Shown here one piece after another: positions 43,051-51,891 of a stretch of 53,077 nucleotides of DNA. Origin of the DNA: Candidatus Zipacnadia bacterium (GTDB lineage: Bacteria; Armatimonadota; Zipacnadia; Zipacnadales; JABUFB01); the NCBI GenBank assembly GCA_029821745.1, contig JALGSS010000002.1, forward strand, positions 1 through 53,077, read 5' to 3'. The translations under genes were made by a program, and so were the position numbers. A model generated the notes under the pieces. The model was not told the origin of the DNA and did not search any database. It saw only the letters and a list, made by a program, of their open reading frames with translations. Position 1 is the stretch's first letter, and each line of letters begins with the position of its first letter.

Positions 43051-43369
43051 CTTGATCCTCTCCCATCCTCGTCGGGAATGGACATCAGGGAGGTCGCGGC
43101 GCCGTACACCGCAACGCGGGGACAACGACCAACGGGACACAGCGGACGCGGGGGAAAGCCCAATGCGAACACGCAGTGGCGAGGAACGCTCACAGGTCGC
43201 ACCTCGTTGCTCGGCGGACGAGTGTTGCAATCACACGAGGCTCCCGCCCCGCATTTGGACTGCCAGTGCATTCAATATTCAGTATTCTACGTTCTTAGGG
43301 CGACTCCTGCAGACCTCATTCCCGAAATTGCGAACTATTTTTTCTCCGCGCGTAGCGTTTGACTTGTCT
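43051..43369. other. leader region of the hydrogenase operon
   Basis: About 320 bp, GC-rich near the operon and markedly AT-rich around 43260-43360 (ATTCAATATTCAGTATTC). It probably contains the hydrogenase promoter, but I cannot assign boxes with confidence. Confidence 0.4.
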
Positions 43370-43502
43370 TGCCCCCAAGAAGTCGGCCCGGGTGCTATGT
43401 CACTATTGGGGGCGCCTGGACGCAACAGGGAGGCGGTGAAATGAGCAGCACGAAGCACACGCCCGAACAGATCATCAACAAGCTCAGGCAGGCGGAGGTG
43501 GG
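43370..43502 (+). mobile_element. IS3-family element, short 5' fragment (second copy)
   Basis: TGCCCCCAAGAAGTCGGCCC, the same leader as at 37740 (its inverted repeat now imperfect), and the first ~20 codons of orfA (MSSTKHTPEQIINKLRQAEV). The similarity stops abruptly at about 43502, next to the 3' end of a small secreted frame. Confidence 0.7.
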
Positions 43503-43525
43503 GGCCGTCGTTTCCGCCCTCCGGT

Positions 43526-43681
43526 CTACTGGATCGTCCACATCGTGACTGTCTCCTGGTTCTCGATGAAAACCCGGTTGCCGGACAGCACGGGGTAGCC
43601 ATCGGCGGCAGGGACTGGCGTCGCTGCCAGGGCAACGATGGCAGCGCACGCGACCAACATTGACATGGTGGCTTTTGGCAT
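43526..43681 (-). CDS. 51-residue secreted peptide, possibly a truncated gene
   Basis: ATG with GGAGGGTGAG about 10 nt upstream. MSMLVACAAIVALAATPVPA is a signal peptide cleaved near PAA; the rest reads DGYPVLSGNRVFIENQETVT then MWTIQ, TAG. The stop lies 24 bp from an IS3 fragment. Either a short secreted peptide or the stub of a larger gene. The YPVL after the signal peptide recurs in the stub at 37637. It follows the Kre9-like paralogue on the same strand, 48 bp downstream. Confidence 0.45.
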   Translation of the reverse strand: MPKATMSMLVACAAIVALAATPVPAADGYPVLSGNRVFIENQETVTMWTIQ

Positions 43682-43728
43682 CTGTGCTCACCCTCCACAT
43701 TCTGGTGTGCGCGCCTGGCGGCTGCGAT

Positions 43729-45498
43729 TCAGTCGATACTGAAGTTGTGGTCTGACACATCCTTCTCGGTCGGCGCCGATACGGACGTGATTCTTATTCT
43801 GTAGTCCGAGGCGATCGGGGTCGTGGCCGGCGGAGTCCACGAGGCCTTTCCGGTGTTGCTTGCCGACGCATCGATCATAGTCTCCAAGGCCCCACCGCGC
43901 AGAAGCTCGATCTTCACGTACTGGCCGGTAAAACCAGAATACCAAATAAACATTTTGCTGCCGCGACTGTAAGTCACCCCTTTGTCGTTGGGAGAGAGCA
44001 CGATGGGGACCGAGGTCACGGTGAAGTTGCTGTCTGAATGGTCATGCACCGTCAGGTGTGGCACCGAAGTAACTCGCATCTTGAAGCCGTTGCCCGTTAG
44101 GTCTTCGTAGGCCAGCACCTTCCACGCGAAAACGCCGTCGTTGGCAGTTGAGGTCGCGATTTCATCATGCAAGTAGCCCCAACGCATCAGCGATATCCTG
44201 ACATTCCCGGGCGGGAAGTCCTGCCAATGGATCCACATCAACGACCCGTGGTCCACTGCGATGCCGGGGGCATTCGGGTAGGTCACCAATGGCGCAACGG
44301 CGATCTTGAACGCGTTGTTTGACCAGTCCCTATCGGCCGCCGTCGTGCTGTCGATGCATATCTTGTAGTCGGTGCCTGGCGCTTGGCTCGCCGGCACTTT
44401 CCACACGAAAGATCCGTCGTTAGGTGTGCTGGCGCTAATCGTGCGCGATAGTGAGCGACCCTTGTACAGACGGATGCGCACCTTTGCGCCTGCGAAATCC
44501 GCCCAGGTAATCGTGTTGATCGATCCGCGTTTCCACGTCATGCCCCACATGCTGGGATTTAGCACCCTTGGATTGGCGACAACCGCGAAATCATTGTTCG
44601 ACCAGTCGCTATCGGCGGGAGTCATCAGCGACGTGACGCGCAACCGGTAGTCATCGCGGATCTGGGCGTCGGCGGGCACCATCACTGTGTAGGACCCGTC
44701 GTTGGGCGTACTTGCGGTCACTGTGCCATCATAGACCCCGCTGTAGAAGTTCTCGATCTTCACGTGTGTTCCGTTGAAGTTCTGCCAGGTGATGGTGACA
44801 GGCACACCACGTGGGAATTCCAGGCCTGGATCGCTTGGGAAGAGGAGCTTCGCACGAGGTCTCACGCTGAACACGTTGTTCGACAGATCGATCTCCGAGG
44901 CGTCCGACGTGCTACTCACGCGCACACGGTAATCGTCTCGATAGGTCAGACCCGACGGTACTGCCCAGCAGAACTGTCCGTCATTGGGTGTGCTCGCAGA
45001 GATCAGTCGCTGGAAGAACCAGTTGCGGCGCAACTCAATGCGCACGTGGGTGCCGTGGAACCCACTCCATGTGATCTTGTAGCTCTGGTTCCGATGCCAG
45101 ACGATGCCGGGATCGCTGGGGTAGTTGACTCGCGGGTCCAGACGCCCCTTCGTGGCCTCGTCGGTCTGTCTCGCGACGAAGTCGACCTGCTCGTCGCCAG
45201 AGCCGACGGTTACCGTCCTGCTCTCGGGCGAGAAACTCATACCTGACTTCGCGGGCACGACCGTGTAGCTTTCACCTGGCTCGGCACCTGACACCCGGTA
45301 ATTACCATCGTCGTCCGTCGTCTGTGAAGGAAGTGCTTCGTGGAAGCTGAGGGCTACGCCAGGAACTGGCACGCCATCCTGATCCGTGACCGTTCCGAAG
45401 ATCGTGTGGGTCTCATCGCCACACGCGAAACCTGCGGCTAACGCGAGTGCGACCAACACCATCGCGCAAGATACTGTGGCGGACCGTGCTATCGTCAT
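43729..45498 (-). CDS. secreted protein: carboxypeptidase-regulatory-like domain plus five Kre9/KNH-like domains (paralogue)
   Basis: A 589-residue protein. The ATG at 45498 follows GAGGAGG by about 10 nt. Signal peptide: VSCAMVLVALALAAGFACG. Residues ~30-105 are the CarboxypepD_reg-like domain (IFGTVTDQDGVPVPGVALSF). Then five KNH-like units (for example VNYPSDPGIVWHRNQSYKIT, ASTPNDGSFVWKVPA, DWSNNAFKI). The same domain order, spacing and leader sequence as the gene at 34543 show a duplication, with the two copies now facing the hydrogenase region from both sides. It is probably exported; a role in adhesion or surface assembly is inferred from domain type. Confidence 0.8.
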   Translation of the reverse strand: MTIARSATVSCAMVLVALALAAGFACGDETHTIFGTVTDQDGVPVPGVALSFHEALPSQTTDDDGNYRVSGAEPGESYTVVPAKSGMSFSPESRTVTVGSGDEQVDFVARQTDEATKGRLDPRVNYPSDPGIVWHRNQSYKITWSGFHGTHVRIELRRNWFFQRLISASTPNDGQFCWAVPSGLTYRDDYRVRVSSTSDASEIDLSNNVFSVRPRAKLLFPSDPGLEFPRGVPVTITWQNFNGTHVKIENFYSGVYDGTVTASTPNDGSYTVMVPADAQIRDDYRLRVTSLMTPADSDWSNNDFAVVANPRVLNPSMWGMTWKRGSINTITWADFAGAKVRIRLYKGRSLSRTISASTPNDGSFVWKVPASQAPGTDYKICIDSTTAADRDWSNNAFKIAVAPLVTYPNAPGIAVDHGSLMWIHWQDFPPGNVRISLMRWGYLHDEIATSTANDGVFAWKVLAYEDLTGNGFKMRVTSVPHLTVHDHSDSNFTVTSVPIVLSPNDKGVTYSRGSKMFIWYSGFTGQYVKIELLRGGALETMIDASASNTGKASWTPPATTPIASDYRIRITSVSAPTEKDVSDHNFSID

Positions 45499-45671
45499 CC
45501 CATTAACGCCTCCTCTGGTCGGCTGTCCTGCACAAGCAACCGTCGGCCTCCCCGCCGCCCGCTTGGGCGGTGCCATTGGGAGAATTAGCCATGAAGAGCG
45601 CCCGTTCCTGCCCCAATTCTCTCCCGATCTGTCTTGAGGCAGTGGCGCACGCATGCGCGAGGAGTCGTCAA

Positions 45672-45808
45672 CAATGACGCACCGACGACGGCAGGAAGTC
45701 TGCCTCACAGGCTGGACTCTCTCACTGCAGGTGGTATCAAAACGGGGGCAAGACCAGCCGGCCAGAGTACCACATGGAGACTGGTATCGTTGGTGGGGGC
45801 AGTACAGG
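45672..45808. repeat. mosaic IS3-derived repeat, right half plus unit B (copy 7)
   Basis: GACGCACCGACGACGGCAGG and AAGTCTGCCTCACAGGCTGG, matching the complement of the transposase C-terminus at 31000, then CTGCAGGTGGTATCAAAACG and GGGGCAAGACCA ending at 45756. Unit B follows directly at 45762-45808. No left half. Confidence 0.7.
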
Positions 45809-45899
45809 TGAAGCTCAAAGCGCCGTGAGGCGAACTGAGCCGGGGCTTCAGACTGCGGCGCCCATGCCCCCGTCGTGGCGGACAGCAGCGCTGGAGCAG

Positions 45900-46865
45900 C
45901 TACTTCTCATCGATGGTCTCGTCGACCTTGACCCCGAAGTGCCGCCCAGAATCCTCGAGCATGACCAGCACTTCGCTGCCCGTCTCGAGGTCCACAACGC
46001 TGAGCGGCTGGCCCTGCGGCGTCACCAGCCGGATCGTCTCGGCGTTCTGCAGGATGACAGCGGCGACGGTGCCCTCCACCTCCGCCTCGATCAGCAGGAG
46101 CGGCCTCCGCTCCACCTTCGAGCGACCCACGATGGTGGTGCGGGTTGCGCCCCCGTGGCTCACGATAAGCGCCTCGTCGCCAGAGCGTATCTCCGACAAA
46201 TACCTGGTTCTCTCGCCAGGCACCCGGACGTACGCATGAACAGGCCCGGCATTGACCCGGAACGGTCGCTGCTCGACGTAAGGATTATCCACACATTCGG
46301 CGTGGACCAAGAACATGCCCGCACTGGAGTTGCCCACCAGCATGCCTTCACCCACGCGCATGTTGCTGCACGTGTCCACGCAGACCCGATCACCCATGCC
46401 CAGGACGCGCGGGATGTCCTCCGCCTCGCTCTTGAGGGCGTCCACGGTGCGCTTGATCTGCGAGAGATCATCGGTGACCAGCAGCACGCCGGCGGTGCCC
46501 CTTTCGAGAGTGGTCGCCGCCACGAGCGCCTCGTCCGCGTTCGCGACCTCGGCGATGACAGTCGCGCCGTCAGCGATAAGGTTCTCGAGTGGGATGATGG
46601 TCCAATCGCTTGCGCGGATGATCACGATCTTGGCCTGGCCCAGGGCGGCCGCCTGGCGCTCGCTCTCCTTGTCGGAGATCTCGACCTCGACCACGTCCTC
46701 CCCGAGGCGCAGGTCGCCATCGGGCGCGATGGTCTGCATGATGCCCAAACCACGCACCTCCTCGCTCCTGCCCTCGGGGACGAGCACGGCGTCCGCGCCC
46801 GCCTCCAGGGCCTCGGTCACCAGTTCCTTCCGCCACGGGTCAGCCTTGACCCACACCAGCTTCAT
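45900..46865 (-). CDS. 3-dehydroquinate synthase II (archaeal-type, AroB')
   Basis: A 321-residue cytoplasmic enzyme with GGGGAG about 10 nt before its ATG. The full-length pattern of the MJ1249 family is clear: MKLVWVKADPWRKELVTEAL, EALVPEGRS-like strand (AVLVPEGRSEEVRGLG), DWTIIPLENLIADG, VGEGMLVGNSSAGMFLVHAE, and FRVNAGPVHAYVRVPGERTR followed by YLSEIRSGDEAL. The enzyme converts 2-amino-3,7-dideoxy-D-threo-hept-6-ulosonate to 3-dehydroquinate with NAD, the second step of the archaeal-type entry to aromatic amino acids, which also occurs in some bacteria. The aldolase gene for the first step lies 55 bp upstream on the same strand but is damaged. Confidence 0.9.
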   Translation of the reverse strand: MKLVWVKADPWRKELVTEALEAGADAVLVPEGRSEEVRGLGIMQTIAPDGDLRLGEDVVEVEISDKESERQAAALGQAKIVIIRASDWTIIPLENLIADGATVIAEVANADEALVAATTLERGTAGVLLVTDDLSQIKRTVDALKSEAEDIPRVLGMGDRVCVDTCSNMRVGEGMLVGNSSAGMFLVHAECVDNPYVEQRPFRVNAGPVHAYVRVPGERTRYLSEIRSGDEALIVSHGGATRTTIVGRSKVERRPLLLIEAEVEGTVAAVILQNAETIRLVTPQGQPLSVVDLETGSEVLVMLEDSGRHFGVKVDETIDEK

Positions 46866-46920
46866 GACAAGTCAACTCCCCGGACCGTTACGCGATTGGC
46901 CACCGAACGTGGCGGGTCAA

Positions 46921-47647
46921 CTACGCGCTCATGCTTGCGAGAGCTTCATCCACCGTCTTGCCACCATGCACCATGCTCACGATGGCGGCAACGATCTTCT
47001 CGGGCGCGTGGTGCTGGAAGGCATTTCTGCCGATCGACACCCCTGAGGCGCCGGCTCTCATAGCGCCGTCCACCATGTCCAGAGTCTCCAGATCGCTACC
47101 GGTCTTCTCGCCGCCGGCGATGACCACCTTGATCCCGCCTGGTCTGTGGCCTCCGCAGCCCTCGACCACCTCACGGAAGCTCTCTTCGCTGCCGGTGTAG
47201 TTGACCTTCACGATGTCCGCGCCCAGTTCGGCGGCAACCCGCGCGGCGTGCTTGACAACACTGACATCATACTCGCTCGTGACCTTCTCTCCTCGCGTGT
47301 ACACCATGGCCACCAGCGGCATCTGCCATTCCTCGCATGCCATGGAGACCTCACCCAGGTCGCGCAGCATCATGCCCTCGTCCATAGCCCGCTCAACGCT
47401 GCTCACCAGCACCTTGTGGTTGGGGTCCGGGCCCAGAGTGGTGCTGGCCGACAGATGCAGGATCAGCCCAACGTCGTGACCGTACCCTCTGTGTCCCATC
47501 AGCGGCAGACCAACGTGCCCGAGGACGGCATCGGCGCCGCCTCCCGTCAATGGGCCCAAGCGTCATCCCGTGGTCCATCGGCACGATGACCGTGCGCCCG
47601 TCCGAGCGTTCACTGATTCGCTCCATCCGAATGGCTTTCCCGGTCAT
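46921..47647 (-). pseudogene. AroA'-type aldolase (ADH synthase / DhnA family), broken by a deletion and frame change
   Basis: The ATG at 47647 has AAGGAG 9 nt upstream and starts [33 protein letters not shown]. The frame then changes at about 47553, and the rest of the aldolase continues as [60 protein letters not shown] (Schiff-base Lys in VKVNY) and [10 protein letters not shown]. In intact relatives about ten more residues of one helix separate MDHG.T.GP and GGADAV, so there is a small deletion as well as the frame change. The family makes ADH from L-aspartate semialdehyde and a sugar-derived phosphate. Whether the lesion is real or an assembly artefact cannot be told here. Confidence 0.75.
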
Positions 47648-48175
47648 GGCGGTCTCAGCTCCTTGGGTGGATCACTAGTGCTCGATTTGATGGCGTCTGG
47701 CCCTTGCTCCCACCCTCACTGCGTCGCGTACTCAAGGGCCGCCACCGTTTCGGCTGCCACAATGTGACCGTGGGGGCCAGTGGGGCATGGGTTCGCCGTT
47801 ACCGGGAGCCTTCCCTCCCCGGCCTCACCAGGGACTGACAGTGAGGCGGTGGCGTGCCGCTGCGGCCGGGGGAATCTTGCTGGTCAGGTTGTCAGCGGCA
47901 GTTGAGATGGTCCACGACAGGTCGTCTCCGGAACCCAATGCTCGGGAGTACGGCCACCGGCCGCAGGCATCAACCCCATCCCTGCGCCCGGGCGGGTGTG
48001 GTGCATGTAAGTGAGCTGCTGGGCGAGGAGGTGGCGTCGGAGCGACGCGTCTGCAAAGTGTTGGGGCAGCTACGTGCTGGTCGGGGGACCCGAGCGTGAA
48101 AACACGTGGAGTTGTCGAACAACTCCCGAACAGCCGCCACAGAGGCTGTCGCTCATTGAGCCAAACAGTCCGTGA
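47648..48175. other. spacer with no gene seen
   Basis: About 530 bp between the aldolase gene start and a transposase remnant. No convincing frame or repeat copy. Confidence 0.35.
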
Positions 48176-48360
48176 GAGAATGGGCACATCGAGTCACTCG
48201 GCAGGGACGTCTTCGACACGCTGGCGGAAGCGCAGGTGTTCGTGGAGCGCTGGCGAAGGCATCACAACACTGAGGAAGCACTGCTTCCTCCTGGGAGAAG
48301 CCATGGGCTTCTCAGGTGAGGCCACACAGTTCACTGGACCGCCTCTCGCAACGGAGGCGC
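48176..48360 (+). pseudogene. IS3-family transposase C-terminal remnant interrupted by a hairpin insertion
   Basis: The plus frame reads ENGHIESLGRDVFDTLAEAQ, VFVERWRRHHNTEE, which is the end of an IS3-type OrfB where ...HYNT.RPHSSL is expected. Instead about 42 bp of double-hairpin sequence intervenes, and RPHSSLDRLSQRRR resumes in another frame from about 48319. Everything upstream of ENGHIES is missing. It differs from the OrfB at 31000 and so represents another element. Confidence 0.65.
48272..48313. repeat. pair of adjacent hairpins inside the transposase remnant
   Basis: First hairpin: GAGGAAGCA (48272-48280), C, TGCTTCCTC (48282-48290). Second: GAGAAGCC (48295-48302), ATG, GGCTTCTC (48306-48313). 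Both stems are perfect. They lie exactly between the codons for HHNTEE and RPHSSL. Confidence 0.7.
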
Positions 48361-48383
48361 GCCAGCCCAGAATTGCGTGACAG

Positions 48384-48430
48384 GCCCCAAGTTCCACATT
48401 ACCGATGGCATCACGAACGGGGGCGGGTCA
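48384..48430 (+). repeat. unit B copy near the second PcRGLX-like gene
   Basis: CCCCAAGTTCCACATTACCG then ATGGCATCACGAACGGGGGC, GGGTC. Diverged from 21487 but alignable throughout. It is not preceded by a recognisable right end here. Confidence 0.5.
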
Positions 48431-48631
48431 ATCGAGAGCGTGGCCACCGACACGCCGCCGCCCTTCGACGAGGCGCGGTCCATGGACTTATGTCTGCCCG
48501 GCGTGATGGCCCACGAGTCGGCCCGCCAGGGCGGCGTCCGCTTGGAGATACCGCTGTTCTGAGGCCTGTGCTGCTGCATATGCACCGCCCTCCCGCAGTT
48601 CAGTGCGAGGCATTGCCGCCGGAGAGGGATC

Positions 48632-51600
48632 ATGATGAGACGCAGAAGCGTACTCAGGAGTATGCTGGCGGCGGGCGGCGTAGCGCTCGTGCTCGCAATG
48701 CTGCAGGGGGTGTCGCTGATGCAGCCGGCGCAGGCCCAACCCGCAAGGCGCATGGCGCTGCAGGTGCTGGAGCCCGACGAACGCCAGGCCGTCGTCCGCA
48801 ATGTGCCCGTCAGCATGGGCCTCGTCTTCCCCGAGGGTGAGCTGAGCGACGTGCCGGGGGGGCGACTGTTCGACGACCTCGGCGACCCCATCCCGTTCGA
48901 GGCGGAAGCCACGGGCTGGTGGAACCCCGAGCGCACGCAGGTCAAGTGGTTACTGCTGCACTTTCGCGCGAGCGGCGACCGGCAGTATTCCTTCGAGGTC
49001 GGCCCCACCGGCACCGCCCCGTCACGTGAGCCGATGGCTGTTCGCGATGGTGACGCGATCATCGTGACCACCGGTCCGCTTGAGGCGCGGCTGGCGCCCC
49101 GTCCCCGCCTCTTCGACCAGGTCATCCTCAACGGCATCCCCGTGCCGCAGGGAGCGGGCCCGGACTTCGCGCTGGTGGCCGATGATGGCAGGTCCCAGAC
49201 CCCGGGCGTACTCCGTGACTGGACGCTCGAGTTGGAGGAGACCACGTCTTCACGCGCCTCGGTGAAGGCCACCGGGCAGTACCTCCTGCCGGACGGCAGC
49301 CCTCTGGCTCGCCTGGAGCTGCGCTACCAGTTCTTCCGGGGCGAGAGTTTCGTGCGCATCTACCACACGCTGACCTGGATGGTCCAGGACACCTCGATCG
49401 GCGCGAGCGAGGTCAGCCTGCGCCTCGCGCCGGACCTGAGCTTGACCCGCACCCTCATCGGCCTCTCAGACTGGGGCGACGAGACCCTCGATCTGGAGGC
49501 GCCGGATGGGGGCGTCTACGCGCATCAGGATGACGTCGAGCACTTCACCGTCACGGCGGGCGAGGCACAGGCTCACGAGGGCCGTCACCTCGGCGGCTGG
49601 GTGGCGTCCGAGGGCGAGGATGGTCGCGGGGTGGCGCTGGTTGTACGCGAGCCGTGGCAGATGTTCCCGCTGGCCTTCGATGTGACCGCCGACGGGCTTA
49701 CGGTCGAGATGTGGCCCTCGCGCGGCAAGCGCATGGGCTTCGACTACCGTGACATCATGCCCGACGACTTCTATTCCGGCGAACACTGGAACCGCTTCAA
49801 GTGGATCGATGACGAGGGCCACTTCGTCCACGAGTACACGTCAAACCCGACCTTCATGCACACGGCCGAGGGGGCGGCGCGCACCCACGAACTGCTGGTG
49901 CACTTCTACGACAGCGCCTCCGAGCGGAAGCCGTGGCAGCTCAACTCGCTGACGCAGCATCCACTGGCGGTAAGGCAGGACCCCGCGGATGCCATGCGCG
50001 TGCCTTTCCTGGGGCTCGACATGGGTCCGGCTGACCCCGACGGTTACCCCGAGTTTGAGCGCGCCATCGAGCAGATCGGGCGTATGGCGACGGGGCGTTG
50101 GCCGGCTATGCACGACTACGGGCTGTGGCGCTACGGCATGATGCGCTGGGGGGCGACGGGCGTCTCCTACCGGTGGTTCGACGGCCACCAGTACAACCTG
50201 CAGGTGATCCCGTGGTTGCTCTACATGCGCGGCGGCGGGCGGCACTGGCTGGAGGAAGGTGAGGCGACCGCGCGCTTCGCCATGGACGTAGCGACCAACC
50301 ACTACAATACCCGCGGCCACCCGACGGGCTATCAGGCTGCGGCGGCCGCTATGCCCTTCCCGTGGAGCGCCCACCACCTGGGCAAGCACACCAAGGTGCA
50401 CTTCCTGGCCTACTATTACCACCTCACCGGTTACCGGCGGGCGAAGGACGTCATGGATGAGGTGATCGCCGGGGCGAAGGCTGAGGCGATGGCGGCCGAC
50501 GCAACCCAAGCCGACCCGCGCACCTTCCGCAGTTGGGGGCGCGAGCTGTACAACGTCAGCCAGTTCTGGGCCAACGCGTATGAGGAGACGTGGGATCCGG
50601 AGATCGCGGACCTGGCGCGCGAGTGGGCAGACTTGAGCGTGGCGCGGGAGTACAGCGCGGGGCTGCGTGTCTTCCGGGCTCCGGCCCTCTACGTGTACGA
50701 TGGTCTCATCCCGCAGCAGCTCCTGTGGCGCGATGAGGCCATGAAGGCCACGATGCTCCAGCACCTGGCTGCCGAGGGCTACCCGGGCCTGCGAGACGGC
50801 GGGGTGTGCCGCACCGAGGACGCCATCGCCTGCGCGTGGGCCCGCGAGCAGACGGGCGACGAGCGGTTCGTGCAGGTGGGCTGGGACATCGCCCGTACGC
50901 TGGCCGATCTCATTCCCAATCATGACTGGAGCTCTCCCGATGTGCCCGTCTACCCATACAACGGCAACCAGCTCTACCGCCAGTTGCTGATGCCGATACT
51001 GGTGGGGTATTCGCTGGGCGCGCGCGAGGGCATGCAGGAGACCGACCCCTACGCCATGCGCGACACCTTCGTCTCGCTCCCCCCGGCGGGCGCGGGCCTG
51101 ACGCAAGGGAACGTCGCGCTCCGCCCCTGGCAGGACGGTGACCTGAGGGTCCAGATCCTGATGACCGGGAGATGGGAGAGTCAGTGCGGGGCTGTGCAGG
51201 CGGTGGTGCTGGATGCGGCTGGGCAGGAGGTGGCCCGGGTCACGATGCCGGAGACCGCGCGGCCGGAGATCGTTGACAGGTTCTATCCGAGCGACTTCTT
51301 CCTCACCCAACAGGGCGAGGTCGTCATCCCCGGCGCCGAGCAGGGGGCGACATACACGCTGCGCTTGCACTGCGCGGAAACCGAGGGCCCCATGGCCCTG
51401 GTGCTCGCCGACGCGGACATCGTGCATCATATCCCGGAGAGCACATACGTGGAGTTCTACAACCGGGCTGGGCAGTACCATGTCGGTGCCCGGGTATTCA
51501 CCCGCACGACCGCTGCTGACGTGACCATCGGTAACCAGCACGGACGCCCCTACTGCATCCGGGACGCCAACACTGGCGAGGTGCTCTTCCGTTCGCGGAT

Positions 51601-51751
51601 GGGCGAGCCGACCGAAATCACGCATGACTTGGGCCGGGACCGCATGGTCCTGATCACCATGCGCGGGCGAGTGGACGGCAAGCGATTCACCGGCCTGTCG
51701 CCCTGGCTGTCACCAACGCGCGAGGGATGGTTCGAGCCGGACGGCGAGTGA
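48632..51751 (+). CDS. secreted exo-rhamnogalacturonan-lyase-like protein (PcRGLX/YetA family), paralogue
   Basis: A 1039-residue protein with GGAGAGGGATC just before its ATG. An Arg-rich N-terminus (MMRRRSVLRS) and a hydrophobic stretch to QPAQAQP form a signal peptide. Residues ~42-125 (LQVLEPDERQAVVRNVPVSM, then QVKWLLLHFRASGDRQYSFE) parallel the first domain of the 1156-residue protein at 5123; the toroid segment has DYGLWRYGMMRWGATGVSYR and FAMDVATNHYNTRGHPTGYQ, again paralleling the other protein, and the C-terminal region (NRAGQYHVGARVFTRT) matches as well. It is about 115 residues shorter, mainly in the central region. The reaction, cleavage of a rhamnogalacturonan-like polymer, is inferred from the family. 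No co-directional partner follows. Confidence 0.75.
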   Translation: MMRRRSVLRSMLAAGGVALVLAMLQGVSLMQPAQAQPARRMALQVLEPDERQAVVRNVPVSMGLVFPEGELSDVPGGRLFDDLGDPIPFEAEATGWWNPERTQVKWLLLHFRASGDRQYSFEVGPTGTAPSREPMAVRDGDAIIVTTGPLEARLAPRPRLFDQVILNGIPVPQGAGPDFALVADDGRSQTPGVLRDWTLELEETTSSRASVKATGQYLLPDGSPLARLELRYQFFRGESFVRIYHTLTWMVQDTSIGASEVSLRLAPDLSLTRTLIGLSDWGDETLDLEAPDGGVYAHQDDVEHFTVTAGEAQAHEGRHLGGWVASEGEDGRGVALVVREPWQMFPLAFDVTADGLTVEMWPSRGKRMGFDYRDIMPDDFYSGEHWNRFKWIDDEGHFVHEYTSNPTFMHTAEGAARTHELLVHFYDSASERKPWQLNSLTQHPLAVRQDPADAMRVPFLGLDMGPADPDGYPEFERAIEQIGRMATGRWPAMHDYGLWRYGMMRWGATGVSYRWFDGHQYNLQVIPWLLYMRGGGRHWLEEGEATARFAMDVATNHYNTRGHPTGYQAAAAAMPFPWSAHHLGKHTKVHFLAYYYHLTGYRRAKDVMDEVIAGAKAEAMAADATQADPRTFRSWGRELYNVSQFWANAYEETWDPEIADLAREWADLSVAREYSAGLRVFRAPALYVYDGLIPQQLLWRDEAMKATMLQHLAAEGYPGLRDGGVCRTEDAIACAWAREQTGDERFVQVGWDIARTLADLIPNHDWSSPDVPVYPYNGNQLYRQLLMPILVGYSLGAREGMQETDPYAMRDTFVSLPPAGAGLTQGNVALRPWQDGDLRVQILMTGRWESQCGAVQAVVLDAAGQEVARVTMPETARPEIVDRFYPSDFFLTQQGEVVIPGAEQGATYTLRLHCAETEGPMALVLADADIVHHIPESTYVEFYNRAGQYHVGARVFTRTTAADVTIGNQHGRPYCIRDANTGEVLFRSRMGEPTEITHDLGRDRMVLITMRGRVDGKRFTGLSPWLSPTREGWFEPDGE

Positions 51752-51891
51752 CAGAAGAACTCCAGAGAGATCCGCCGCGCGCTTCCACGCGCTAAGTGAT
51801 ACGGGCTCGAGGTCTCGGGCTTGGTGCACCAGTCCATCGCGGCGTCCTCTATCTCGCCGCTCGCCTTGCAGGCGTCATACCGCCCGAAGAT

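Noticed and set aside
47787-48099. Overlapping plus-strand frames in the spacer after the aldolase gene
   Set aside because: No ribosome sites, Arg/Gly/Ser-rich shadow-like composition, and no recognisable motif.
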